A DNA stretch of 64,000 bases from Castellaniella sp041677825. GTDB taxonomy: Bacteria > Pseudomonadota > Gammaproteobacteria > Burkholderiales > Burkholderiaceae_B. A program made the translations under genes and the position numbers. The stretch spans positions 62,001 to 126,000 of the forward strand of contig NZ_JBAYPG010000003.1 of the NCBI RefSeq assembly GCF_041677825.1, given 5' to 3'. This document shows positions 19,332 through 27,316 of the stretch, in pieces (the stretch's first letter is position 1; each line of letters opens with the position of its first letter). The notes beneath the pieces are model-generated. The model saw only the letters and a program-made list of their open reading frames with translations, had not been told where the DNA came from and made no database searches.

Positions 19332-20701
19332 GCGTTTTCCTTCAGGTAGGGATTGCGTGACGACTTGAATTCAATGACCAGCGGGGTGCCCTGCAATTGA
19401 AAGGCCTCCCGGAACTGCCCTTCGAGGTAGCGGCGATAGGCGTCCGGAATCGCATCCAGGGCGTTGCCGTGGATGATGACCCGCGGCGGATTCTGTCCCC
19501 CCTGGTGCGCATAGCGCATCTTGGGACGAAAGATCCCCTTGCGCGGCGGCGGCTGCTGCTCTACGGCCGCATGCAGGACGCGCGTCAGGCGCGGGGTGGA
19601 CAGCTTGGCAAAGGCGGCGGCATGCGCAGCCTCGACCGCCTTGAGCACGTCACCCAGGCCTTGCCCCTTGAGGGCCGACATGTGTATGACCCGCGCAAAG
19701 GACAGAAAGCGAAGCTTGCGATCATATTCGCGCTTGATCCAGGCCCGCTGTTCATGATCGATGGCATCCCACTTGTTCAGGCCGACGACCAGTGCCCGGC
19801 CGGCCTCCTGAATGAAGCCGGCAATATGCGCATCCTGATCGGAGACGCCGTCGCTGGCGTCGATGAGCAACAGCACCACGTTCGCGGCCTCGATGGCCTG
19901 CAGGGTCTTGATGACGGAAAATTTCTCGACGGTCTCGAACACCTTGCCGCGACGGCGCAGCCCGGCGGTATCGATCAGCACATACCGCCGGTCATTGCGC
20001 GTGAATTCGACTTCGATCGCATCGCGCGTCGTGCCCGGCATGTCCCAGGTGATCACCCGTTCTTCACCCACCAGGGCATTGATGAGCGTGGATTTGCCCA
20101 CATTGGGCCGCCCGGCGATGGCCAGCCGGATGCGGTGATCCACTTCGGCATCCGCAGCATCCGGTCTGTCCGGGTCGGCCGGCGGGGTCTCTGCCGGCAG
20201 ACTGGCCAGGGCCGCATCGATGAGTGCAGCAACCCCGTCACCATGCGCGGCAGAAATGGCGTGCGGCTCGCCCAGGCCCAGCTCGTGGAACTGCGCGAGA
20301 TCGGCGTGGTCGCGCATGCCTTCAGCCTTGTTGACCGCCAGCAGCACGCGCTGGCCCGATTTGCGCAGCAGCCGGGCGATCTCGTGATCCTGTGCATTGA
20401 TACCCTCGCGGGCATCGACCAGGAAAATGACCACATCCGACTCGGCAATGGCCTGCTCGGTCTGGCGCGCCATTTCAATCAGGATGCCGCGGGTCGCCAC
20501 AGGCTCGAACCCGCCGGTATCGATGACGATGTGCGGCCGGTTGCCCATGCGTCCCTCGCCGTAGTGGCGATCGCGGGTCAGGCCCGATATATTGGCCACC
20601 AGCGCCGCCCGCGAGCGGGTCAGGCGGTTGAACAGGGTGGATTTGCCGACATTCGTGCGCCCCACGAGGGCCACGACCGGCCGCCAGGACGACTCAGCCA
20701 C
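19328..20701 (-). CDS. der: ribosome biogenesis GTPase Der (EngA)
   Basis: The 457-residue protein has two tandem GTPase domains, the hallmark of Der: G1 GRTNVGKST near residue 14 and a second G1 GRPNVGKST in the middle, each with NKWD/NKAEG-type G4, followed by a KH-like domain (IHGNALDAIPDAYRRYLEGQF). Der helps assemble the 50S subunit. I place the start at GTG 20701 (VAESSWRPVVALVG), which lies inside the last codons of bamB; the only upstream start in the open frame adds 30 residues read antisense-like from bamB. The first G1 has Thr where Pro is usual. Eight-base overlap with bamB suggests coupling. Confidence 0.95.
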   Translation of the reverse strand: MAESSWRPVVALVGRTNVGKSTLFNRLTRSRAALVANISGLTRDRHYGEGRMGNRPHIVIDTGGFEPVATRGILIEMARQTEQAIAESDVVIFLVDAREGINAQDHEIARLLRKSGQRVLLAVNKAEGMRDHADLAQFHELGLGEPHAISAAHGDGVAALIDAALASLPAETPPADPDRPDAADAEVDHRIRLAIAGRPNVGKSTLINALVGEERVITWDMPGTTRDAIEVEFTRNDRRYVLIDTAGLRRRGKVFETVEKFSVIKTLQAIEAANVVLLLIDASDGVSDQDAHIAGFIQEAGRALVVGLNKWDAIDHEQRAWIKREYDRKLRFLSFARVIHMSALKGQGLGDVLKAVEAAHAAAFAKLSTPRLTRVLHAAVEQQPPPRKGIFRPKMRYAHQGGQNPPRVIIHGNALDAIPDAYRRYLEGQFREAFQLQGTPLVIEFKSSRNPYLKENA

Positions 20702-21845
20702 CCGCTGCGACCCTGACCACGCGCCCGTCACCCGTCTGGACCAGCACGCCGCCCGACACCGGGACCAGGGCCGAGGTAATGGGCCCGCCACCGATGCGCA
20801 GACGCGCCATCAGGGCGCCATCGGCCCGCGACAGGAAATGGACATAGCCTTCGAAGTCACCCACCGCCACAGCCGGGCCGGCCACGGCCGGCTCGCTCAG
20901 CTGGCGGTTGAGCAACGCAGTCTGGACCCAGGCGGCAGCCCCGTCGGAGAGACCCAGGGCACGCACGCGATCCCTGTCATCGGGCAGATACAGACGCTGT
21001 TCATCGGTGGCCATGCCGGTGGCGGAACCCACGTCCTGTGTCCAGACCGCCCGCCCGCCCTGGCTGATGTCGAAACAGGTGGTCCGCCCCTGATAGCTGG
21101 TGCCACACACCCGCGGACCCACCACGATGGGCTCGCCCACGACGTCGGCGATGCGCTCGAGATCGGAGGCCCCGCGCGCCGCGGATACCGAAGCCTCCCA
21201 GCGCACGGCACCCGTAGGCGTATCGATCAGGATCAGGCGGCCGTTGGGCAGACCGGCCAGCAGCAGATCGGGCAGCATGCGCATGCGCATGCTGGTGCGC
21301 AGCGCCAGCGCAGGACCCGGGCGCTGGACCTCCCAGCGCAACTTGCCGCTGCTGATGTCGAACGCCTGGATACGATAGTCGCTGGTGCGTACTGCGACGA
21401 TCCCGTTGCCGACGACTGGCGGAATATTGACTGCACTGGCGGCCTGGGCGCGCCAGAGCTCGCCACCCTGCTGGTCAAGAGCCAGCACCTCGCCGGAGCG
21501 GGTCACCACGGCCGTGACGCGGCCATCACTGCCCGCGCCGGCCGACAGGGGTTCGGTGCGGATCTGCCAGCGGACCGCTCCGGATGCCTGATCGAGCGCA
21601 GCCACGGCACCTGATGGTGTAGCCACATGCACCGTGTCTGCGGCAAGCTGGGGAATGAAACCATACCCCCCACCGCTGCCTACCGACACCGACCAGCGCG
21701 GAGCGACCGCCAGGGAGGGCGCGTATTCAGTCAGTGGGGCCGGATCGAAACGCGGATCGCTCTCGGCGAACAGACCGCAGGCGGCCAGGCTGCCCGACAA
21801 AAGGCCGATGGCGATGAGGCGAAAAAAACGAATACGGGCATACAT
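20694..21845 (-). CDS. bamB: outer membrane assembly lipoprotein BamB
   Basis: A 383-residue lipoprotein with signal peptide and lipobox SLAAC, then a PQQ-like eight-bladed beta-propeller seen as repeated blades such as VAALDQASGAVRWQ, VLALDQQGGELWRA, IQAFDISSGKLRWE and LILIDTPTGAVRWEA. BamB helps the BAM complex insert beta-barrel proteins into the outer membrane. It sits three bases after the yfgM-like gene and overlaps der, as in many proteobacteria. Residue identity and length fit the family; no anomalies. Confidence 0.95.
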   Translation of the reverse strand: MYARIRFFRLIAIGLLSGSLAACGLFAESDPRFDPAPLTEYAPSLAVAPRWSVSVGSGGGYGFIPQLAADTVHVATPSGAVAALDQASGAVRWQIRTEPLSAGAGSDGRVTAVVTRSGEVLALDQQGGELWRAQAASAVNIPPVVGNGIVAVRTSDYRIQAFDISSGKLRWEVQRPGPALALRTSMRMRMLPDLLLAGLPNGRLILIDTPTGAVRWEASVSAARGASDLERIADVVGEPIVVGPRVCGTSYQGRTTCFDISQGGRAVWTQDVGSATGMATDEQRLYLPDDRDRVRALGLSDGAAAWVQTALLNRQLSEPAVAGPAVAVGDFEGYVHFLSRADGALMARLRIGGGPITSALVPVSGGVLVQTGDGRVVRVAAGG

Positions 21846-21848
21846 GGA

Positions 21849-22487
21849 TCAGGCTCCGTTCAAAGCATCTATCTTGAGCTGCACGACCTGGGCGGCCGGA
21901 TCAGCCCCCAGCGCATCGAGCGCCTGGTGCCAGGCCTGCAATGCCTGGTCTTTTTGACCCTGTGCGGCGAGCACATCGCCACGACGGTCATGATACAGGG
22001 CGCCAAAGCCGGCCGGTGGCGTACCCTGCAACTGACCGAGTGCGGCATCATAGTGCTCGAGGGACAGCAGCACACCCGCCAGGCGCAGGCGCGCAACGGC
22101 CTGGAGCGCGGGGTCGCTCGCGTCGCGCGCCAGCCATTCGAGTTGATCTCTTGCGCCTTCGAGATCACCACGCTGTTGCAGGGCTGCCGCCGCCAGCAAG
22201 ACACCACGCGCGGTGTAGCCCGAAGTGGCGTAGTCGGAACGCAGCGCCGCGCTGGCCGCATTGATGCGTGCCACGGCGTCGTCATCCGATTGCCGGGCAG
22301 CGGACTCGAGCGCCTCGTAGTACCCCATGGCCTGGCCCGCGACATGCGTCTCGTACCACTGCCAGCCTCGCCAGCCCGCCAGAGAGAGCGCCACGGCCAG
22401 CACCAGGGCCGTACTCAGCGTGCCGTAGCGATCCCACCAGGCCTTCAGGGCATCGATCTTTTCCTGTTCTTCGAGGTCGTAAGCCAT
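21849..22487 (-). CDS. YfgM-like inner-membrane tetratricopeptide protein
   Basis: This 212-residue protein begins MAYDLEEQEKIDALKAWWDR, has a single membrane span (TALVLAVALSLAGWRGWQW) near residue 30, and a periplasmic region of TPR-like helices. This is the YfgM layout. YfgM is linked to the SecYEG translocon and periplasmic chaperones in E. coli. The gene lies between hisS and bamB, its normal place. Function in this organism is inferred from family and position. Confidence 0.88.
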   Translation of the reverse strand: MAYDLEEQEKIDALKAWWDRYGTLSTALVLAVALSLAGWRGWQWYETHVAGQAMGYYEALESAARQSDDDAVARINAASAALRSDYATSGYTARGVLLAAAALQQRGDLEGARDQLEWLARDASDPALQAVARLRLAGVLLSLEHYDAALGQLQGTPPAGFGALYHDRRGDVLAAQGQKDQALQAWHQALDALGADPAAQVVQLKIDALNGA

Positions 22488-22495
22488 ATGCGCGT

Positions 22496-23773
22496 TCAGA
22501 TCCTTTGTTGAAGTTGTTCGACCAGACGCTCGAAAGCGATGGTCTCCTGCTGTGGTGCGTCAGCCACACGCAGCCATTTGACGGTTGCCTGGCCCTGTGC
22601 GAGTTCATCGCCCCCGATCACCACGGCCACCTGGGCCCCGCTCGCATCCGCCCTGCGAAACTGTGACTTGAAACTGCCCGCCCCCGCATGGACCACTACG
22701 GCCAGATCGGCATCACGCAGCCGTTCGGCCAGCCGGGCGGCCTCACGTTGCGCTGCATCGCCCTGATGGACGACATACACCTGGCATTCGGGCGCCGGTT
22801 CGGGGGCCTGGCCCTGCAGCCAGAGATCGAGCAGACGCTCGATGCCTATGGCAAAGCCCACGGCGGGTGACGGCTTGCCGCCCAGGAGTTCGAACAGGCC
22901 ATCGTAGCGCCCGCCACCACAGACCGTGCCCTGCGCCCCCAGACGATCCGTGACCCACTCGAACACCGTCAGGTTGTAGTAGTCGAGGCCACGCACCAGG
23001 CGCGGATTGAGCGTCCAGCGGATGCCCGCGTCTGCCAGCCGGGCACACAGGCCATCGTAATGGGCCCGCGAGTCGGCCCCCAGGAAATCGAACAGGCGCG
23101 GTGCCGAATTGGCCATGGCCTGCATCGCGGGATTCTTGGTGTCGAGCACCCTCAGTGGATTGCTGTGCATGCGGCGCCTGGCTTCATCATCGAGCACGTC
23201 GTGATGGGCCTCGAGATGCTGCACCAGCGCTTCGCGATGGGCAGCGCGCTCGGCGGGCTGCCCAAGGGAGTTCAGTTCGAGCCGGATGTCCTGCAGGCCC
23301 AGCAGGCGCCACAGGCGCGCCAGCATGATGATGAGTTCGGCATCCACATCGGGTCCGGGTACACCCAGTGCCTCGACATCGATTTGATGGAATTGCCGAT
23401 AGCGCCCGCGCTGGGGGCGTTCATGACGAAACACCGGCCCCATGGCATAGACCCGCCGGGGCCGCTCGTAGAGAAAATTGTGCTCGATGGCCGAACGCAC
23501 GATACCGGCGGTGAACTCGGGCCGCATGGTCAGGCGGTCGTCATTGAGACGGTCGACGAACGAATACATTTCTTTCTCGACGATGTCGGTGACCTCGCCG
23601 ATGCCCCGCGCAAACAGACGGGTGTGCTCGAGCACCGGCACCCGCACGTTCTGGTAGCCGTAGGCCGCCAGCCAGCCCCGCACGATGGCCTCGAAACGCA
23701 GCCAGTGTGCGCTCTCGGGGGGCAGTGTGTCCTTCATGCCGGTCAGGCCGGCGACTCTCTTGAATTCTGACAT
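22496..23773 (-). CDS. hisS: histidyl-tRNA synthetase
   Basis: The 425-residue class II synthetase has motif 1 near the N terminus, motif 2 in AIEHNFLYERPRRVYAMGPVFRHERPQRGRYRQF, the histidine-binding signature LVRGLDYYNLTVFE, motif 3 GFAIGIERLL, and a C-terminal anticodon domain (VYVVHQGDAAQREAA). It charges tRNA-His. I choose ATG 23773 (MSEFKRVAGLTGMKD); a TTG nine bases upstream overlaps the ispG stop but gives no benefit. It belongs to the rlmN-rodZ-ispG-hisS-yfgM-bamB-der run. Confidence 0.96.
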   Translation of the reverse strand: MSEFKRVAGLTGMKDTLPPESAHWLRFEAIVRGWLAAYGYQNVRVPVLEHTRLFARGIGEVTDIVEKEMYSFVDRLNDDRLTMRPEFTAGIVRSAIEHNFLYERPRRVYAMGPVFRHERPQRGRYRQFHQIDVEALGVPGPDVDAELIIMLARLWRLLGLQDIRLELNSLGQPAERAAHREALVQHLEAHHDVLDDEARRRMHSNPLRVLDTKNPAMQAMANSAPRLFDFLGADSRAHYDGLCARLADAGIRWTLNPRLVRGLDYYNLTVFEWVTDRLGAQGTVCGGGRYDGLFELLGGKPSPAVGFAIGIERLLDLWLQGQAPEPAPECQVYVVHQGDAAQREAARLAERLRDADLAVVVHAGAGSFKSQFRRADASGAQVAVVIGGDELAQGQATVKWLRVADAPQQETIAFERLVEQLQQRI

Positions 23774-23778
23774 GGGGT

Positions 23779-25080
23779 TCAATCGGGTTCACGGGCGACC
23801 ACGCCCGGACGCCGCACGGGCGCCACGCCCTGGCCATAGCGCCGGGCCACGTAGTCTTCGACGATGGCCTGGAATTCGGTTGCAATATGATCGCCCTTGA
23901 GCGTGACGGTCTTCTTGCCATCCACATAAACGGGCGCGGCCGGGATCTCGCCCGTGCCGGGCAGGCTGATGCCGATATCGGCATGGCGACTTTCACCCGG
24001 GCCATTGACCACGCAGCCCATCACGGCGACGTGCATGTTCTCGACCCCAGGGTAGCGGGTCTTCCAGGCTGGCATCTGGTCGCGCAGGTAGGCCTGGATG
24101 CTGGCCGCCAGTTCCTGGAACACCGTGCTGCTGGTACGGCCGCAGCCCGGACAGGCCACGACCATGGGCGTGAACGCACGCAAGCCCATGGTCTGCAGGA
24201 TCTCCTGGGCCACGATGACCTCACGGCAGCGATCCCCGCCCGGCTCGGGTGTCAGGGAGATGCGTATGGTATCGCCAATGCCCTGCTGCAGCAGCACCGC
24301 CAGCGCCGCAGTGGACGCGACGATGCCCTTGGAACCCATGCCCGCTTCGGTGAGCCCCAAATGCAACGGATAATCGCAGCGGCGGGAAAGGTCAGCGTAT
24401 ACGGCAATCAGATCCTGGACATGGCTGACCTTGCACGACAGGACGATGGCATTGCCCGGCAAGCCGAATGACTCAGCCTGGCGGGCGCTGCTGATGGCCG
24501 ACACCACGAGGGCTTCACGCATGACCGCCCCGGCGCTCAGGGGTTGGGTGCGAGCCGCGTTTTCGTCCATCAGGCGGGCAAGCAGGAGTTGATCGAGACT
24601 GCCCCAGTTGACGCCGATACGGATGGGCTTGCCATGGCGGCAGGCCACCTGGACCATCTGCGCGAAATTGTCGTCCCGGTGCTTGCCCGCGCCCATGTTG
24701 CCAGGATTGATCCGGTATTTGGACAGCGCCTGTGCGCACTCCGGGAACTGCGTCAGCAGCTTGTGGCCGTTGTAATGGAAGTCACCGACCAGTGGCACCG
24801 GCACGTTCATGCGGTCGAGCTGATTGCGCAACTCGGCGACCTGCGCGGCGGCATCAGGCGTATTGACGGTGACCCGGACCAGTTCGGAGCCCGCCTGCCA
24901 CAGGGCCCGGACCTGACTGGCCGTCGCGCGCGCATCGGCGGTATCCGTATTGGTCATGGACTGCACGGCAACCGGCGCATCACCGCCTATCATGACGGTG
25001 TGATCCTGCCAGCGGACCTGCACGGCCCGGGTGGATCGCCGGGGTGCGGCAGAAGGTTCGGGCGGGGTGGTCGAGGTCAT
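23779..25080 (-). CDS. ispG: 4-hydroxy-3-methylbut-2-en-1-yl diphosphate synthase
   Basis: This 433-residue iron-sulfur enzyme catalyses the sixth step of the MEP isoprenoid pathway. It has the N-terminal TIM barrel (VAVQSMTNTDTADARAT, RINPGNMG) and the C-terminal reductase domain with the [4Fe-4S] cysteines in CPGCGRTS and MGCVVNGPGE. The first 15 residues are Pro/Ser/Arg-rich and variable. ATG 25080 overlaps the rodZ-like stop by four bases (ATGA), so the two are coupled. The longer open frame upstream reads through the rodZ-like gene in the wrong frame. Confidence 0.96.
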   Translation of the reverse strand: MTSTTPPEPSAAPRRSTRAVQVRWQDHTVMIGGDAPVAVQSMTNTDTADARATASQVRALWQAGSELVRVTVNTPDAAAQVAELRNQLDRMNVPVPLVGDFHYNGHKLLTQFPECAQALSKYRINPGNMGAGKHRDDNFAQMVQVACRHGKPIRIGVNWGSLDQLLLARLMDENAARTQPLSAGAVMREALVVSAISSARQAESFGLPGNAIVLSCKVSHVQDLIAVYADLSRRCDYPLHLGLTEAGMGSKGIVASTAALAVLLQQGIGDTIRISLTPEPGGDRCREVIVAQEILQTMGLRAFTPMVVACPGCGRTSSTVFQELAASIQAYLRDQMPAWKTRYPGVENMHVAVMGCVVNGPGESRHADIGISLPGTGEIPAAPVYVDGKKTVTLKGDHIATEFQAIVEDYVARRYGQGVAPVRRPGVVAREPD

Positions 25081-25580
25081 GAACGCAGGCCCTTGAGCCA
25101 GTCGAAAATCAGCCAGTCGTCGGGGATCCAGCCGCGATCGATGGCATACCACCCGACCACGCCCAGGAGGACGAGGATCAGCAGCACCCAGGCCCAGGTG
25201 CGATGCGGCGGCTCTTTGCCAGGCGGCAGATCCGTATGCTGCAGCTTCTGCCGCACCCCTGCGCGCATGGCACTGCGGCCGGGCCCATCTGCTTCGCGCA
25301 CGTCGTTGAGCAGGATGAGGATCGCATCGATATCGCCATCGAGGTAACGCACATAATTGCGCACCAGGCCGCGCAAGGACGCCCCCTGCGGCAGACGCGA
25401 CCACTCTTCGGCCTCGAGGTGGCCCAGCTGTGCCGGCGAGTATTTGATCCGCGCCGAGACTTCGACCAGCGTCAGCCCGCGCGCTTCACGCATCGCCCGC
25501 AAGGCATGGCCCAGGGCTGCCGCCTCGGGCTGGGCAGCCGGCACGTCGGGCTGCGGGTTCTGCCGGGAGAGGTCACTCAT
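25077..25580 (-). CDS. RodZ-like helix-turn-helix membrane protein, short form
   Basis: The 167-residue protein has an N-terminal cytoplasmic HTH of the RodZ/Xre type (ALGHALRAMREARGLTLVEVSARIKYS), a basic juxtamembrane region and one membrane span (WAWVLLILVLLGVVGWYAI). It then ends after about 20 residues. Full RodZ proteins continue with a periplasmic linker and a beta-domain (DUF4115), which is missing here. RodZ links MreB to the cell wall elongation machinery. Position between rlmN and ispG is exactly that of rodZ. ATGA overlaps on both sides show tight coupling. The stop is in frame with no sign of a nearby continuation, so this looks like a short variant rather than a recent break. 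Confidence 0.8.
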   Translation of the reverse strand: MSDLSRQNPQPDVPAAQPEAAALGHALRAMREARGLTLVEVSARIKYSPAQLGHLEAEEWSRLPQGASLRGLVRNYVRYLDGDIDAILILLNDVREADGPGRSAMRAGVRQKLQHTDLPPGKEPPHRTWAWVLLILVLLGVVGWYAIDRGWIPDDWLIFDWLKGLRS

Positions 25581-26725
25581 GCCGTTTCCTTTTTACGGAT
25601 GATGACCCGTGCGCGGTCTGGAAGACGCTCGGCGATGCGGGTCCGGTCCCGGACCTCTCCGGCCAGTTGGCCACAGGCCGCATCGATATCGTCACCGCGG
25701 GTCTTGCGTACCGTAACCACCAGGCCGGCATCCGTCAACTGGCGGGCGAACAGACGGATCCGCTGTTGGGGCGAACGCCGCAGCCCCGATTGGGGAAAGG
25801 GGTTGAACGGAATCAGATTGAACTTGCAACGAACCTGCCGGGCCACATCGACCAGTTGCCGGGCATGCTCGTCCGTATCGTTGATACCGTCGAGCATGAT
25901 GTACTCGAACGTGATGAAATCACGTGGTGCATGCTCGAGGTAGCGGTTGCACGCGGCCAGCAGTTCGGCCAGCGGATACTTGCGATTGAGCGGCACCAGC
26001 CGGTCGCGCAATCCGTCATTGGGCGCGTGCAGCGACACGGCCAGCGCCACTGGACAGTCGGCGGCCAGCCGATCGATCATAGGCACCACGCCGGATGTCG
26101 AGACCGTGACCCGACGCCTCGACAGGCCGTAGGCATGGTCATCGACCATGAGCTGCACAGCGCCCAGAACCTGATCATAATTGAGCAGGGGCTCGCCCAT
26201 GCCCATGAACACCACGTTGCTGACAGGGCGCGGGCTTTCGGCCGCCCCCCCCAGGCGCACGCCGGCGGGGGCATCGGCCAGCACCCGGTTGGCATGCCAG
26301 AGCTGGCCCACGATCTCGGCTGTCGTCAGGTTGCGGCTGAAGCCCTGATACCCAGTGGAACAGAACGGGCAGGCTACAGTGCAGCCGGCCTGGCTGGAGA
26401 CGCACAAGGTGCCGCGATCATCTTCCGGAATGTAGACGGTTTCGATCGCATTGCCCCGCCCCATGTCGAACAGCCACTTGCGCGTGCCATCGGCCGAGTG
26501 TTTTTCGAACTGGACTGGAGGCGCCGCGATGAGGCCGCATCCCTGCAGCCAGACACGGAAATCACGCGCCAGATCGGTCATGTCGGAAAACTGGTCGACC
26601 CCGCGCTGATGGATCCAGCGCGACAACTGGCGCGCACGGAACGGCTTGCCCCCGCCGGTGCGCACGAAGGCCTCGAGGGCGGCCGGACTCAGGCCCAGCA
26701 GATTGATGGTTTCGGTGTCGGACAT
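25577..26725 (-). CDS. rlmN: dual-specificity rRNA/tRNA adenine-C2 methyltransferase RlmN
   Basis: This 382-residue radical-SAM enzyme methylates A2503 of 23S rRNA and A37 of some tRNAs. The [4Fe-4S] cysteines C115, C119 and C122 lie in GCTVACPFCSTGYQGFSRNL, the methyl-carrying C-terminal cysteine is C351 (DIDAACGQL), and MGMGEPLLNYD and VALAVSLHAPND are family motifs. ATG 26725 (MSDTETINLLGL) is the start; a TTG four codons upstream is less likely. It is the first gene of the run toward der and follows ndk by 36 bases. Confidence 0.96.
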   Translation of the reverse strand: MSDTETINLLGLSPAALEAFVRTGGGKPFRARQLSRWIHQRGVDQFSDMTDLARDFRVWLQGCGLIAAPPVQFEKHSADGTRKWLFDMGRGNAIETVYIPEDDRGTLCVSSQAGCTVACPFCSTGYQGFSRNLTTAEIVGQLWHANRVLADAPAGVRLGGAAESPRPVSNVVFMGMGEPLLNYDQVLGAVQLMVDDHAYGLSRRRVTVSTSGVVPMIDRLAADCPVALAVSLHAPNDGLRDRLVPLNRKYPLAELLAACNRYLEHAPRDFITFEYIMLDGINDTDEHARQLVDVARQVRCKFNLIPFNPFPQSGLRRSPQQRIRLFARQLTDAGLVVTVRKTRGDDIDAACGQLAGEVRDRTRIAERLPDRARVIIRKKETA

Positions 26726-26761
26726 GATGGTGAACAACGATCTGGCGTGCCAGCAAGGCGC

Positions 26762-27187
26762 TCAGCGGTTGCAGATATCGCTTTCGGCGAAGAAAAAAGC
26801 GATCTCGACGGCTGCGGTCTCGGGTGCATCGGAGCCATGCACGGCATTGGCATCGATGCTTTCGGCAAAATCGGCGCGGATGGTACCCGGAGCGGCCTTC
26901 TTCGGATCGGTGGCCCCCATGAGATCGCGATTTTGGGCAATGGCGGATTCACCCTCGAGAACCTGCACGAAAACGGGCCCGGAGACCATGAAGTCCACCA
27001 GATCCTTGTAAAAGGGGCGCTCTTTGTGCACGGCATAGAAGCGCTCGGCCTGATCGCGCGACAGTTGCTGCAGGCGAGCCGCCACGACCCTGAGGCCAGC
27101 CTGCTCGAAACGGGCCACGATCTGGCCGATGGCATTCTTGGCAACGGCGTCGGGCTTGATGATGGAAAGAGTGCGTTCTATGGCCAT
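26762..27187 (-). CDS. ndk: nucleoside diphosphate kinase
   Basis: The 141-residue enzyme MAIERTLSIIKPDAVAKN is full length and carries the active-site histidine in NAVHGSDAPE. It balances nucleoside triphosphate pools by phosphate transfer. It leads the leftward run into rlmN, and its promoter is expected in the 129-base region shared with the divergent valS gene. Confidence 0.97.
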   Translation of the reverse strand: MAIERTLSIIKPDAVAKNAIGQIVARFEQAGLRVVAARLQQLSRDQAERFYAVHKERPFYKDLVDFMVSGPVFVQVLEGESAIAQNRDLMGATDPKKAAPGTIRADFAESIDANAVHGSDAPETAAVEIAFFFAESDICNR

Positions 27188-27242
27188 GAAGACTTCCGAT
27201 AATGTAAGGGTGAAGAAAAAATCGACAGAATTTCAACCCTTC

Positions 27243-27281
27243 ATTTTACCATGTGCTGTTTTTCCGCCCAGCGCCTAAAAT
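27243..27281. promoter_or_regulatory. divergent promoter region of ndk and valS
   Basis: On the minus strand an extended -10 element TGGTAAAAT occupies 27243-27251, about 56 bases upstream of the ndk ATG. On the plus strand TAAAAT at 27276-27281 lies 36 bases upstream of the valS ATG. Neither has a good -35 at standard spacing. Assigned from the -10 matches and the divergent gene layout. Confidence 0.4.
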
Positions 27282-27316
27282 AGACGGTTTTGTCATACCC
27301 TGATGTGCATCCCGTC

